Of a stretch of 6,363 nt of DNA, positions 1-5,681 are shown in pieces. This stretch comes from an uncultured Lysobacterales bacterium (lineage in GTDB: Bacteria > Pseudomonadota > Gammaproteobacteria > Xanthomonadales > SZUA-36). The stretch covers positions 1 to 6,363 of the forward strand of contig CALKKN010000093.1 in assembly GCA_937995275.1 (NCBI GenBank), written 5' to 3'. A program made the position numbers and the translations under genes. The notes beneath the pieces are model-generated. The model searched no databases and had not been told where the DNA came from. It saw nothing but the letters and a program-made list of their open reading frames with translations. Every line of letters starts with the position of its first letter. Position 1 is the first letter of the stretch.

Positions 1-659
1 ACGAGCGCGTTGGCTGCCGCGCGCGTCGCACAGTAGAGTGCTTGCGGGGGTTGCGGCCGCATCGCGCCGGCGCTGGTATTGATGACCACCTGCCCGGATT
101 TTTGTGCGACCAACGGGGGGACAACGGCCTGGAGCGCGTAAAACACGGTCTTGAGGTTTCCCTCGTACACGGTATCGAGGTCCTTTTCCTTCCCCGTCAG
201 GACACTGGCGTTGACGTGGGTTCCGGTCCGTATGCAGGCGGAATCGAAGCCGCCGAAAGCCTCGTTGGCGCGATCGACCAGCTTCAGGAAGGTCTCGGGG
301 TTGGTCTGGTCCTCGGTGCCTGGCACCACCTCGACCTTCGCGCCGAGCTCGCGCAGTTCCTTGACCAAATTCTCGTCCCGGGCATCGCCGAGAACGAGGT
401 CGTGATTCCGGCGTACCATCTCGCGGGCCAGGGCCGGCATCATGTGGTTCCACGAGTCGAAAAGAATGGTGACCCGCTTCTTGCCGGAGCCTTCTGCCTG
501 CGCATAGACGTTCGAAGGTTGCATGCCGAGCGCGGCCGCACCAGCGATTCCCGCCAGGCCCATGCCGCCCATGAGCAGGAAGTCGCGGCGGGAAGCCTCG
601 ACCGTGACCTCCTCATCCTGTTCGTCAATTACATCGCGTCTGTCATGATCTTTGTTCAC
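1..659 (-). CDS. Tat-exported SDR-family (short-chain dehydrogenase/reductase-like) protein, 3' end cut by window edge
   Basis: I read this frame by reverse-complementing the left end; about 219 residues are visible and the C-terminus lies beyond position 1. The N-terminus carries a twin-arginine signal: S23-R-R-D-F-L-L, a hydrophobic Gly/Ala-rich stretch at about 28-46, and a likely signal peptidase site after V-Y-A53. The mature part follows the classical SDR plan: a beta strand K-R-V-T-I-L-F-D at 61-68, an acidic residue after strand 2 (L-G-D92), an 'AFGGFD' segment at 134-139, Asn168 (N-L-K), the strand V-V-I-N-T-S196, and Tyr209 exactly 13 residues after the Ser. Two hallmarks are degenerate. 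The glycine-rich TGxxxGxG cofactor loop is replaced by D-S-W-N-H-M-M-P, and the catalytic YxxxK is Y-C-A-T-R213. The protein may therefore be a weak or non-canonical oxidoreductase, or a binding protein with an SDR fold. The GTG start at 659 is chosen for its GGAGG six bases upstream and because it gives a complete Tat signal. It is divergent from the AraC-type regulator. The family is well supported; the substrate is unknown. Confidence 0.85.
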   Translation of the reverse strand, partial: MNKDHDRRDVIDEQDEEVTVEASRRDFLLMGGMGLAGIAGAAALGMQPSNVYAQAEGSGKKRVTILFDSWNHMMPALAREMVRRNHDLVLGDARDENLVKELRELGAKVEVVPGTEDQTNPETFLKLVDRANEAFGGFDSACIRTGTHVNASVLTGKEKDLDTVYEGNLKTVFYALQAVVPPLVAQKSGQVVINTSAGAMRPQPPQALYCATRAAANAL

Positions 660-665
660 CCTGAA

Positions 666-670
666 CCTCC
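666..670 (-). promoter_or_regulatory. Shine-Dalgarno site deciding the GTG start of the SDR gene
   Basis: The minus strand reads GGAGG followed by six bases (TTCAGG) and then GTG at 659. No in-frame ATG lies close to this site; the first in-frame Met codon is residue 30, inside the Tat signal. The GTG is therefore the best start. Confidence 0.75.
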
Positions 671-781
671 TAATCGTGCGCCCGTGCGGGCATTGATCCT
701 GTTCGCGCATTACCGCGCCCAAGGCGCCGCTTGCCTCACCTGTTCGTGTGAATCCCTCCCGTTGGAGAGATTGTCCAAGTC

Positions 782-798
782 ATGGCCGGTCCGGCCAT
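782..798. repeat. Perfect 17-bp palindrome, possible operator
   Basis: The sequence reads ATGGCCGG-T-CCGGCCAT, two perfect 8-bp arms around one central base. It lies 123 nt upstream of the SDR start and 168 nt upstream of the regulator start. A dyad here could bind a dimeric regulator. However, AraC proteins usually bind direct repeats, so the AraC neighbour need not be its ligand, and GC-rich dyads of this length can arise by chance. Confidence 0.45.
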
Positions 799-854
799 CC
801 ATCGAGCCTGATAGCGCTCTTGCGGATAGTCTTGGTCAGGTAATCGGGCGGTTT

Positions 855-884
855 TTGTCCTTTTCGGCCAACTTGCTTGATAAT
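855..884 (+). promoter_or_regulatory. Possible sigma70-type promoter of the AraC-type regulator
   Basis: TTGTCC at 855-860 and GATAAT at 879-884 are separated by 18 bases and lie in the AT-rich half of the divergent region. GATAAT differs from the consensus TATAAT at one position; the -35 match is moderate. Transcription would start near 891, giving a leader of about 75 nt. This was judged by eye only. Confidence 0.35.
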
Positions 885-966
885 GATTAAAAATCCGGCT
901 TTTTTTTGATGTCACAATCTGAGCAGGAGTGAACAGACACGGGAGGATCGAGTCCCCGCCGCCAGC

Positions 967-1983
967 ATGACTTCGTCGCCACCGCTCATTCGTTTCTCGC
1001 ATCCAATGGCGTTCCAGATGTATCTCCGCCGGCTCGGCGCACCCGTGGATCGGTACTTGCGCCGCAACGGCCTGCCCACGCTCTGCGAAGATCCCGATGT
1101 TTTTGTTCCGGTGATGCGCGTGTGGGCGTTTTTCGACGAGGAATCACGCTCGGAAGACCCTCTGCTGGGCTGGCACGTAGGGGAATTCGTCGGAGATCAC
1201 GCCCTCAATGCGAGTCTACTGCAGAAGATCGAGCACGCCCCGACGCTTCTTGGTGCGATCCAGAAATTGACGGCCCTCGTTCGAACGGAGGGAACCGACA
1301 TCGATATCGGCATTTTCGAGCGTCGCGACGACATCCTGTTCTACACGCACTACTGGGGGCGGCGGGAAATGCCCGGCTACCATGTGTCGCAGGCTTATCA
1401 GTTGTCGGTGTTCTTCGACCTGATCCGATTCTTTCTCGGGAGTAAGTGGCGGCCCGAAGAAATGGGCCTGGAAGCGGCACAGGTCTCCGCCGAACTGCGG
1501 AGACGATTGCCCCACACCCGCATCCTGGTATGCCAGCCTTTCGGCTACATCGCAATCCCGAGAAAGTTGCTGTACCACCCGGCACGCCAAACCGTCCCGA
1601 CCAGCGACGGGGCGCTCGACCCGGCCACCAATGAATATTTCGACTACCTCCAGCAGCTTCGCGAAGTGATAAAGGCGTACTTGTCAGAGGGATACGTGTC
1701 CGAGAAATTGGCTGCCGGGCTGATGGATACCTCGGTGCGTTCCTTGACGCGGGCGCTGGCTCTCCACGGCATCACGTATGGAAAACTGGTCGATGACGTC
1801 CGATTCGAGGTGGCAAAGGCATGCCTTAGGAATCCGGATGCGCGGATCATCGATATCGCCCGGTCCAACGGCTTCAGGGACCAGGCCAACTTCACGCGGA
1901 TGTTTCGCCGCATCAGCGGTATTACCCCGGGCCAGTTCCGCCGACTGCTGAGAACCGAGGGCACGGAACTGGGCCCGCCCTGA
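967..1983 (+). CDS. AraC-family transcriptional regulator, arabinose-binding-domain (OruR/ArgR) type
   Basis: The 338-residue product has the usual length for this subfamily. Residues about 15-205 match the N-terminal ligand-sensing domain of the Arabinose_bd class: an N-terminal L-x-x-x-G-A-P-V-D-x-Y-L segment, 'G-W-H-V-G' near 68-72, and 'A-P-T-L-L-G-A-I' at 91-98. Residues about 230-330 form the AraC DNA-binding domain with two helix-turn-helix units. The first is around 244-268 (S-E-K-L-A-A...S-V-R-S-L-T-R). The second is around 292-327, with the family signature I-I-D-I-A-R-S-N-G-F-R-D-Q-A-N-F-T-R-M-F and the closing G-I-T-P-G-Q-F-R-R. It is probably a cytoplasmic activator responding to a small molecule. 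The divergent SDR gene is its most likely target, by position only. ATG 967 has no well-placed Shine-Dalgarno (a GGGAGG at 941-946 is 20 nt away), and the in-frame ATG at 1006 is an alternative start. An upstream stop at 907 excludes a much longer form. The ligand cannot be read from the sequence. Confidence 0.93.
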   Translation: MTSSPPLIRFSHPMAFQMYLRRLGAPVDRYLRRNGLPTLCEDPDVFVPVMRVWAFFDEESRSEDPLLGWHVGEFVGDHALNASLLQKIEHAPTLLGAIQKLTALVRTEGTDIDIGIFERRDDILFYTHYWGRREMPGYHVSQAYQLSVFFDLIRFFLGSKWRPEEMGLEAAQVSAELRRRLPHTRILVCQPFGYIAIPRKLLYHPARQTVPTSDGALDPATNEYFDYLQQLREVIKAYLSEGYVSEKLAAGLMDTSVRSLTRALALHGITYGKLVDDVRFEVAKACLRNPDARIIDIARSNGFRDQANFTRMFRRISGITPGQFRRLLRTEGTELGPP

Positions 1984-2057
1984 GCAGGTAAGTCACTTTC
2001 AATCCAACCCGATTTATTCCAGACTGTACGGATGCGGAACCTGGAAGCCGAACAGTC

Positions 2058-2588
2058 ATGAGCAAGACCAAAGCCGACGCGGAATTTGGACCCCTGCGCA
2101 TTGCAGTCATCACCATTTCCGACTCGCGCACGCCGGAGAACGATACTTCGGGCGATTACCTCGCCGACTCCCTGCAGGCCGCAGGGCACCAGCTAGCCGT
2201 CCGCAAGATCGTCAGTGACGACCGCTACGTGCTGCGGGCCGAAGTGTCGACGCTCATCGCCGATCCCGGCGTGGACGTGGTCCTGACGACCGGCAGCACC
2301 GGGCTGACCGGGCGGGACGTGGCGCCCGAGGCGCTGGAGCCCCTGTTCGACAAGGTCATCGAGGGTTTCGGTGAAGTGTTTCGCGCCGCCTCGGTGGCGG
2401 ACATCGGCGCCGCGACCATCCAGTCCCGGGCGTTTGCCGGGCTGGCCAATGCGACCCTGGTTTTCTGCATGCCGGGCTCGCCGGGCGCCTGCCGCACGGC
2501 CTGGGAGGAAGTGATCCAGCCACAGCTCGATAGCCGCACCCGCCCCTGCAACCTCGCTACGCTGATGCCCCGGTTTCGGGAGCGGTAG
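2058..2588 (+). CDS. moaB: Molybdenum cofactor biosynthesis protein B (MoaB)
   Basis: The 176-residue protein is almost co-linear with Escherichia coli MoaB (about 170 residues). Shared features are R-I-A-V-I-T-I-S-D-S-R at 14-24, D-T-S-G-D-Y-L at 29-35, the molybdopterin-binding loop T-G-S-T-G-L-T-G-R-D at 78-87, and P-E-A-L-E-P-L-F at 90-97. They continue with E-G-F-G-E-V-F-R at 102-109, S-R-A-x-A-G-L-A-N at 123-131, and the C-terminal M-P-G-S...C-R-T-A-W-E and R-T-R-P-C-N. The MogA/MoaB family binds molybdopterin, and MogA-type members adenylylate it before metal insertion. MoaB of E. coli is thought to be dispensable, so the exact role is uncertain. The usual G-G-T-G loop is G-S-T-G here, a small change. 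A GGAAG ten bases upstream of the ATG is a modest ribosome site. No other moa or moe gene is in the window. The gene lies 74 nt after the regulator and may or may not be cotranscribed with it. Its last 32 nt overlap the convergent membrane-protein gene. Confidence 0.95.
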   Translation: MSKTKADAEFGPLRIAVITISDSRTPENDTSGDYLADSLQAAGHQLAVRKIVSDDRYVLRAEVSTLIADPGVDVVLTTGSTGLTGRDVAPEALEPLFDKVIEGFGEVFRAASVADIGAATIQSRAFAGLANATLVFCMPGSPGACRTAWEEVIQPQLDSRTRPCNLATLMPRFRER

Positions 2589-3870
2589 CCTTTCTCCTCT
2601 GGCGCTGCTTGCGGTGGGCCACCAGGTCCATGCAGATTTTCAGCACGATGACCAGGATCAGGATCGGCACGGGGTCGCCGAGCAACAGCACCCCGAACCC
2701 CCCGAAAATCAGCACCAGGTGCATGAAGATGATGCGGGCGTAGGGCTCGGACATCTGGTCGCTCATGGTCCGGCCGCGGTATTCCCGGCGGCCGATGAAG
2801 TTGACGAAAAACGAGTACGCGTGGCTGACGAGCAGCGCCGCCAGGGCGGGCCACAGCGAGACGAACAGCAGCGCCACCTCGCGCAGGTCGCCGCCGGAAT
2901 CGCTGCCGGTGATGCCCTTGACGAACAGCGTGTAGATGAACAGGAAGTGGACGGCCATGAAGCCGCCGAAGTGCCCCAGGAAAAACGGCCCTGCCGCCAG
3001 CGCGAACCAGCGGCCGATGACGGCGATCTTGCACACGTTGAACAGGCCGATGATCGCGCTCTCCGCCCAGTACAGCACCATGACGTCGCTCAGGCTCCAG
3101 CCCAGGAACGCCGCGCCCGCCAGGGGTACGAGGTTCGCCAGCAGCAGCGCCACGGCAGAGGCTGTAAACAGTCCGGGCTGTTCGAAATCCGGCTCCGAAG
3201 CCTGCTCCCCGGCTCGTTTGGAAGGCGCGAGTTGCCGCGCAAACTCCGGAACTTCCCACTCCCCCTGCAAATCCTCGGGCGAGGGCTTGCCGCGTCCGAT
3301 CCGGGTGCCCGTCGCGGATTCGAGGCCGCTTTCGATATCGCCCAGGTCGGCCTGTCCGAGGTTCGACCCGAACCGCACCGAATTGGCGCCGTAGTCGAAC
3401 GCGAGGTGCGGCCCCCGCCACGACCTGCCGGACTTGGGCGGCGGGGTCACGAGGCGCAGGTTGCGCATCCGGGCCGGGTCGTAGACCGCCGCGAACCCGA
3501 GGCCGGGCACTCCGAGCCAGATTTCCACGGCGCCCGGCCGCGCTTTCAGCACCTCGCGGCCAAACAGCATCAGCAGTAGTATCGTCGTCATCACCAGGGG
3601 TCCGATGGACCAGCCCATCAGCCAGGCGGTGAGAAATAGCGCGCCCACGAGGTCGAACAGCGAGTCGAAGCGGCTCCATTCGGCGGCCGCCTGCCGGAAA
3701 GTCGTGATCGCCGGTATCAGGAACGCCAGGTCGAATGCAGCCAGGAACACGATCGCGATCCATGATCGCCTGAAGGGCAGCACTTCCCGCAATTCGGTCG
3801 TGCGCCCGGGCCGCTCGATGCCGAACCTGAAACGGGGCCGGATTCCACGCCTGTTCATACCTTCGCTCAT
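2557..3870 (-). CDS. DUF6498-type multi-pass membrane protein with an N-terminal membrane/soluble module
   Basis: The product has 437 residues and no enzymatic motif that I recognise. The N-terminal third has hydrophobic segments at about 37-56 and 73-103. A soluble stretch follows at about 108-185 (G-A-V-E-I-W-L-G near 113-120, L-A-F-D-Y-G at 156-161, V-R-F-G at 165-168), whose strand-rich look recalls the PH-like domains of small bacterial membrane proteins. A charged linker spans about 190-235. The C-terminal half (about 237-418) matches what I know of the DUF6498 family: L-L-A-N-L-V-P-L, W-S-L-S-D-V-M-V-L-Y-W-A-E-S with N278 downstream, then F-F-L-G-H-F-G-G-F-M-A-V-H. It ends with F-I-G-R-R-E-Y, a histidine-bearing helix near 383, and K-I-C-M-D-L-V-A-H. 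About six further membrane segments are likely, so the protein sits in the inner membrane. ATG 3870 is preferred over ATG 3858 because GAGG lies four bases upstream of it. The gene is convergent with moaB and divergent from the thioesterase. Function is unknown. Confidence 0.82.
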   Translation of the reverse strand: MSEGMNRRGIRPRFRFGIERPGRTTELREVLPFRRSWIAIVFLAAFDLAFLIPAITTFRQAAAEWSRFDSLFDLVGALFLTAWLMGWSIGPLVMTTILLLMLFGREVLKARPGAVEIWLGVPGLGFAAVYDPARMRNLRLVTPPPKSGRSWRGPHLAFDYGANSVRFGSNLGQADLGDIESGLESATGTRIGRGKPSPEDLQGEWEVPEFARQLAPSKRAGEQASEPDFEQPGLFTASAVALLLANLVPLAGAAFLGWSLSDVMVLYWAESAIIGLFNVCKIAVIGRWFALAAGPFFLGHFGGFMAVHFLFIYTLFVKGITGSDSGGDLREVALLFVSLWPALAALLVSHAYSFFVNFIGRREYRGRTMSDQMSEPYARIIFMHLVLIFGGFGVLLLGDPVPILILVIVLKICMDLVAHRKQRQRRKATAPETGASA

Positions 3871-3877
3871 ACCGCCT

Positions 3878-3911
3878 CAGCGTACCATTTCGTTTGCGAA
3901 ATGGTACGCTG
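3878..3911. repeat. Perfect 15-bp inverted repeat with 4-nt loop between divergent genes
   Basis: The left arm CAGCGTACCATTTCG (3878-3892) and the right arm CGAAATGGTACGCTG (3897-3911) are exact reverse complements around the loop TTTG. It lies seven bases upstream of the membrane-protein start at 3870 and 41 bases upstream of the thioesterase start at 3953. It is placed to act as a shared operator or as a hairpin in one or both leaders. The loop-proximal half is AT-rich compared with its surroundings. It is not a terminator in the usual sense, because no gene ends here and no T-tract follows. Confidence 0.7.
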
Positions 3912-3939
3912 GCGGCCTTGCAAGCCGGAAACAGCCAGC

Positions 3940-3945
3940 AGGAGG
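3940..3945 (+). promoter_or_regulatory. Strong Shine-Dalgarno deciding a TTG start
   Basis: AGGAGG is followed by seven bases and then TTG at 3953, in frame with the hotdog protein. This is a near-ideal site and outweighs both the long upstream open frame and the internal ATG at residue 9. Confidence 0.75.
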
Positions 3946-3952
3946 CCCGCCG

Positions 3953-4408
3953 TTGCACAAACAGCCCAACTCCGAGATGTGTTTCGTCTGCGGCCGCAGC
4001 AATCCCGTCGGACTGTACATGCAGTTTTTCGACGACGGCGAAATCGAGGTGGTCAGCGACTATACCGTGCCGGCCCATTACCAGGGCTACCCGGGCATCG
4101 TCCACGGCGGTGTCGTGGCGGCCATGCTGGACGAGGTGGTGGCGCGGGTGTCGATGATCGGCGACCCCCACCACTTCATGATGTCGGTCCGGCTGCAGAT
4201 CCTGTACCGTCAGCCCGTGCCGGTCGAAACGCCGCTGCGGGTGGTGGGGCGCATCCTGCGCCTGCGCGGCCGGCTGGGCAAGGCCGAGGGCTGTATCCTG
4301 CTGCCCGATGGCACCGTGGCCGCCGAGTCGCACATGTCCCTGGCGGACGTGCCGCGCGAACTGCTCGACAGCACCAACCCGCAACTGCTGAACTGGAAAG
4401 TCGATTGA
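3953..4408 (+). CDS. PaaI-family hotdog thioesterase
   Basis: The protein has 151 residues when started at the TTG behind AGGAGG. It begins with C10-F-V-C13-G-R-x-N-P-x-G-L, the cysteine-pair opening of one branch of PaaI-type thioesterases. The hotdog signature follows: H42-Y-Q-G-Y-P-G-I-V-H51-G-G-V-V-A-A-M-L-D60-E61, where the HGG loop and the acidic residue on the central helix form the acyl-CoA thioester active site in this superfamily. The later strands (M-S-V-R-L-Q-I-L-Y-R-Q-P-V-P) and the C-terminal S-H-M-S-L match the usual fold, and the length is normal. It should be a cytoplasmic oligomeric acyl-CoA thioesterase; the substrate cannot be told. The gene is divergent from the membrane-protein gene and lies 85 nt before the DmdA-like gene, so it may be first in that transcript. 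The open frame runs on upstream to 3605, but that part is the reverse strand of the membrane-protein gene and is not coding. Confidence 0.88.
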   Translation: MHKQPNSEMCFVCGRSNPVGLYMQFFDDGEIEVVSDYTVPAHYQGYPGIVHGGVVAAMLDEVVARVSMIGDPHHFMMSVRLQILYRQPVPVETPLRVVGRILRLRGRLGKAEGCILLPDGTVAAESHMSLADVPRELLDSTNPQLLNWKVD

Positions 4409-4493
4409 CTGCTCCCAACCCGTCCGCGGCCCGCGCCTGCTGGAATTTCCGCTGGCCAGCAGCCGCGCCACCGGTTTTCAGGAAGCACCAAAA
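4409..4493 (+). promoter_or_regulatory. Leader of the DmdA-like gene with a small inverted repeat
   Basis: The 85-nt gap holds CTGCTGG at 4437-4443 and CCAGCAG at 4456-4462, a 7-bp stem with a 12-nt loop; GCTGGCCAGC at 4451-4460 is also self-complementary. The two pairings exclude each other. AGGAAG at 4480-4485 is the ribosome site, eight bases before ATG 4494. No T-tract follows the stem, so a terminator is unlikely. I see no convincing promoter. Confidence 0.35.
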
Positions 4494-5669
4494 ATGAATC
4501 GTTCCGACCCGTCCAGCATTTCCTCCGAACCCCTGATCACCATCGGCCCGCGGATCCGCAAATCGCCCTATTTCGAAGCAACCCTGCGCTGGGGCGCCCG
4601 GGCGTTCACGATCTACAACCATCTCTACATGCCGACCCACTACGGCGACCCGGTCGCCGAGTACTGGAGCCTGGTCACCGACGTCACGCTGTGGGACGTG
4701 GCCTGCCAGCGGCAGATACGCATCAGCGGACCGGACGCCCTGCCGCTGATGGAACTGCTGACGCCGCGGGACCTGTCGGCGTGCCCGTCGCACCAGTGCC
4801 TGTACGTGCTGCTGACGGATGAGAACGGCGGCATCGTCAACGATGCCGTGCTGATGCACCTGAGCGAGGATGAATTCTGGCTGTCGCCCGGCGATGGGGA
4901 TGTCCTGCTGTGGGCCCAGGGCGTGGCCACCCGGCTGGGCATGGACGTGGAGATCGCCGATGCCGAGGTGTACCCGTTGCAGCTGCAGGGACCGAAGTCG
5001 CCGCACGTCGCCTCGCGACTGTTCGGCGATATCGCGCTGGAACTCGATTACTACCGGGTCGTCGAGACCGAGCTGGAGGGCGTTCCCCTGGTCCTGAGCC
5101 GCACCGGCTGGAGCGGCGAACTGGGCTACGAGATTTACCTCCGCGACGGCGCGCGCGGCGACTGGCTGTGGGAGAGGATCATGCGCGCGGGCCGGGACCA
5201 TGCCATTGCGCCGGCGGCGCCCAGTACCTTCCGCAGCATCGAGGGGGAGCTGCTGTCCTACGGGTCCGACATACGCCGCGAGGACAACCCCTGGACCTTC
5301 GGGCTCGGCCGGCTGGTCGACCTGGACAAGAAGGCCGAATTCATTGGCCGCGAGGCGCTGCGCCGCATTCATGCGGGGGGCAATCACCGGCGCCTGGTCG
5401 GCATCGAGATCGAGGGCGCGCCCATCGCCGGGAACGACGCCTTCTGGCCGGTCAGCGAAACCGGCGAGAGGCTCGGCCACGTCAGCCGCTGCGCCTGGTC
5501 GCCGCGGCTGGAGAGGAATATCGGTTTCGCGAACGTGCCCCACACGCACACCGCACGGGGCAGCCGGCTGACGGTCGAGACCCCGACCGGCCCGCGTCAA
5601 GCCACAGTGGTCGAAGCGCCCTGGTTCCCGGCACAAAAGACCCTTCCCGCAGACCTCCGCAACCGCTGA
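4494..5669 (+). CDS. GcvT-family folate-dependent methyltransferase, DMSP demethylase (DmdA)-like
   Basis: The 391-residue product covers the whole GcvT fold: the tetrahydrofolate-binding N-terminal domains (about 20-275) and a C-terminal barrel (about 298-385). Visible GcvT features are the G-G-I-V-N-D117 loop carrying the conserved Asp, L-Q-G-P-K at 164-168, R-T-G-W206-S-G-E-L-G-Y-E213-I-Y215, and the F-I-G-R-E-A-L segment at 283-289. Several motifs point away from the glycine-cleavage T protein and toward DmdA. These are F-T-I-Y-N-H-L-Y-M-P-T at 38-48, L-W-D-V-A-C-Q-R-Q at 66-74 (T protein has F-D-V-S-H), T-P-R-D-L at 90-94, and Trp206 where T protein usually has Tyr. DmdA moves a methyl group from dimethylsulfoniopropionate (DMSP) to tetrahydrofolate, giving methylmercaptopropionate. 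DmdA homologues outside the proven clade are common, so the true substrate may be another methylated sulfur or nitrogen compound. No gcvH or gcvP is nearby. AGGAAG eight bases upstream supports the start. It is only 12 nt from the following metY-like gene, so they form an operon. Confidence 0.85.
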   Translation: MNRSDPSSISSEPLITIGPRIRKSPYFEATLRWGARAFTIYNHLYMPTHYGDPVAEYWSLVTDVTLWDVACQRQIRISGPDALPLMELLTPRDLSACPSHQCLYVLLTDENGGIVNDAVLMHLSEDEFWLSPGDGDVLLWAQGVATRLGMDVEIADAEVYPLQLQGPKSPHVASRLFGDIALELDYYRVVETELEGVPLVLSRTGWSGELGYEIYLRDGARGDWLWERIMRAGRDHAIAPAAPSTFRSIEGELLSYGSDIRREDNPWTFGLGRLVDLDKKAEFIGREALRRIHAGGNHRRLVGIEIEGAPIAGNDAFWPVSETGERLGHVSRCAWSPRLERNIGFANVPHTHTARGSRLTVETPTGPRQATVVEAPWFPAQKTLPADLRNR

Positions 5670-5681
5670 ACAGGTATTGCC

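Larger units (their letters stand above)
660..966. other. Divergent intergenic region between the SDR gene and the AraC-type regulator
   Basis: This 307-nt stretch separates two divergent starts and should hold both promoters. It is GC-rich on the SDR side and turns AT-rich toward the regulator (about 876-907, ending in a T-run at 900-907). It contains two small GC stem-loops in the presumed SDR leader (GCCC/GGGC at 680-691 and GCGCC/GGCGC at 715-727) and a 17-bp palindrome at 782-798. Reading frames cross it on both strands, but none resembles a known protein and I see no coding signal. No rho-independent terminator is expected or seen. Confidence 0.6.

Noticed and set aside
42..890. 282-residue open frame on the plus strand
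   Set aside because: It is the antisense of the Tat/SDR gene plus the intergenic region; its translation has no family signature, while the minus-strand frame has a Tat signal, SDR motifs and a good ribosome site.
889..907. AAAAA-T-CCGG-C-TTTTT with a T-run, resembling a terminator
   Set aside because: The possible stem has a mismatch and only four central GC bases with no loop, and no gene on the plus strand ends upstream. It is more likely simply AT-rich promoter DNA.
736..1002. 88-residue minus-strand frame across the divergent region
   Set aside because: No recognisable domain or ribosome site, and it overlaps the start of the AraC-type regulator and the likely promoters.
2614..3579. 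321-residue plus-strand open frame, Gln/His/Asp-rich
   Set aside because: It is the antisense of the DUF6498 membrane protein. The biased composition follows from the hydrophobic codons on the other strand.
3605..3952. N-terminal extension of the thioesterase frame to an ATG at 3605
   Set aside because: This stretch is the antisense of the membrane-protein N-terminus and crosses the inverted repeat; AGGAGG-N7-TTG gives a start of normal family length.
4437..4462. Inverted repeat as terminator of the thioesterase gene
   Set aside because: The stem is only 7 bp with a 12-nt loop and is not followed by a T-tract, so rho-independent termination is not supported.
2225..4471. 748-residue open frame on the minus strand
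   Set aside because: It runs antisense to moaB and the thioesterase and out of frame with the membrane-protein gene. The Arg/Ala/Gly/Pro-rich, low-information translation is typical of GC-rich shadow frames.
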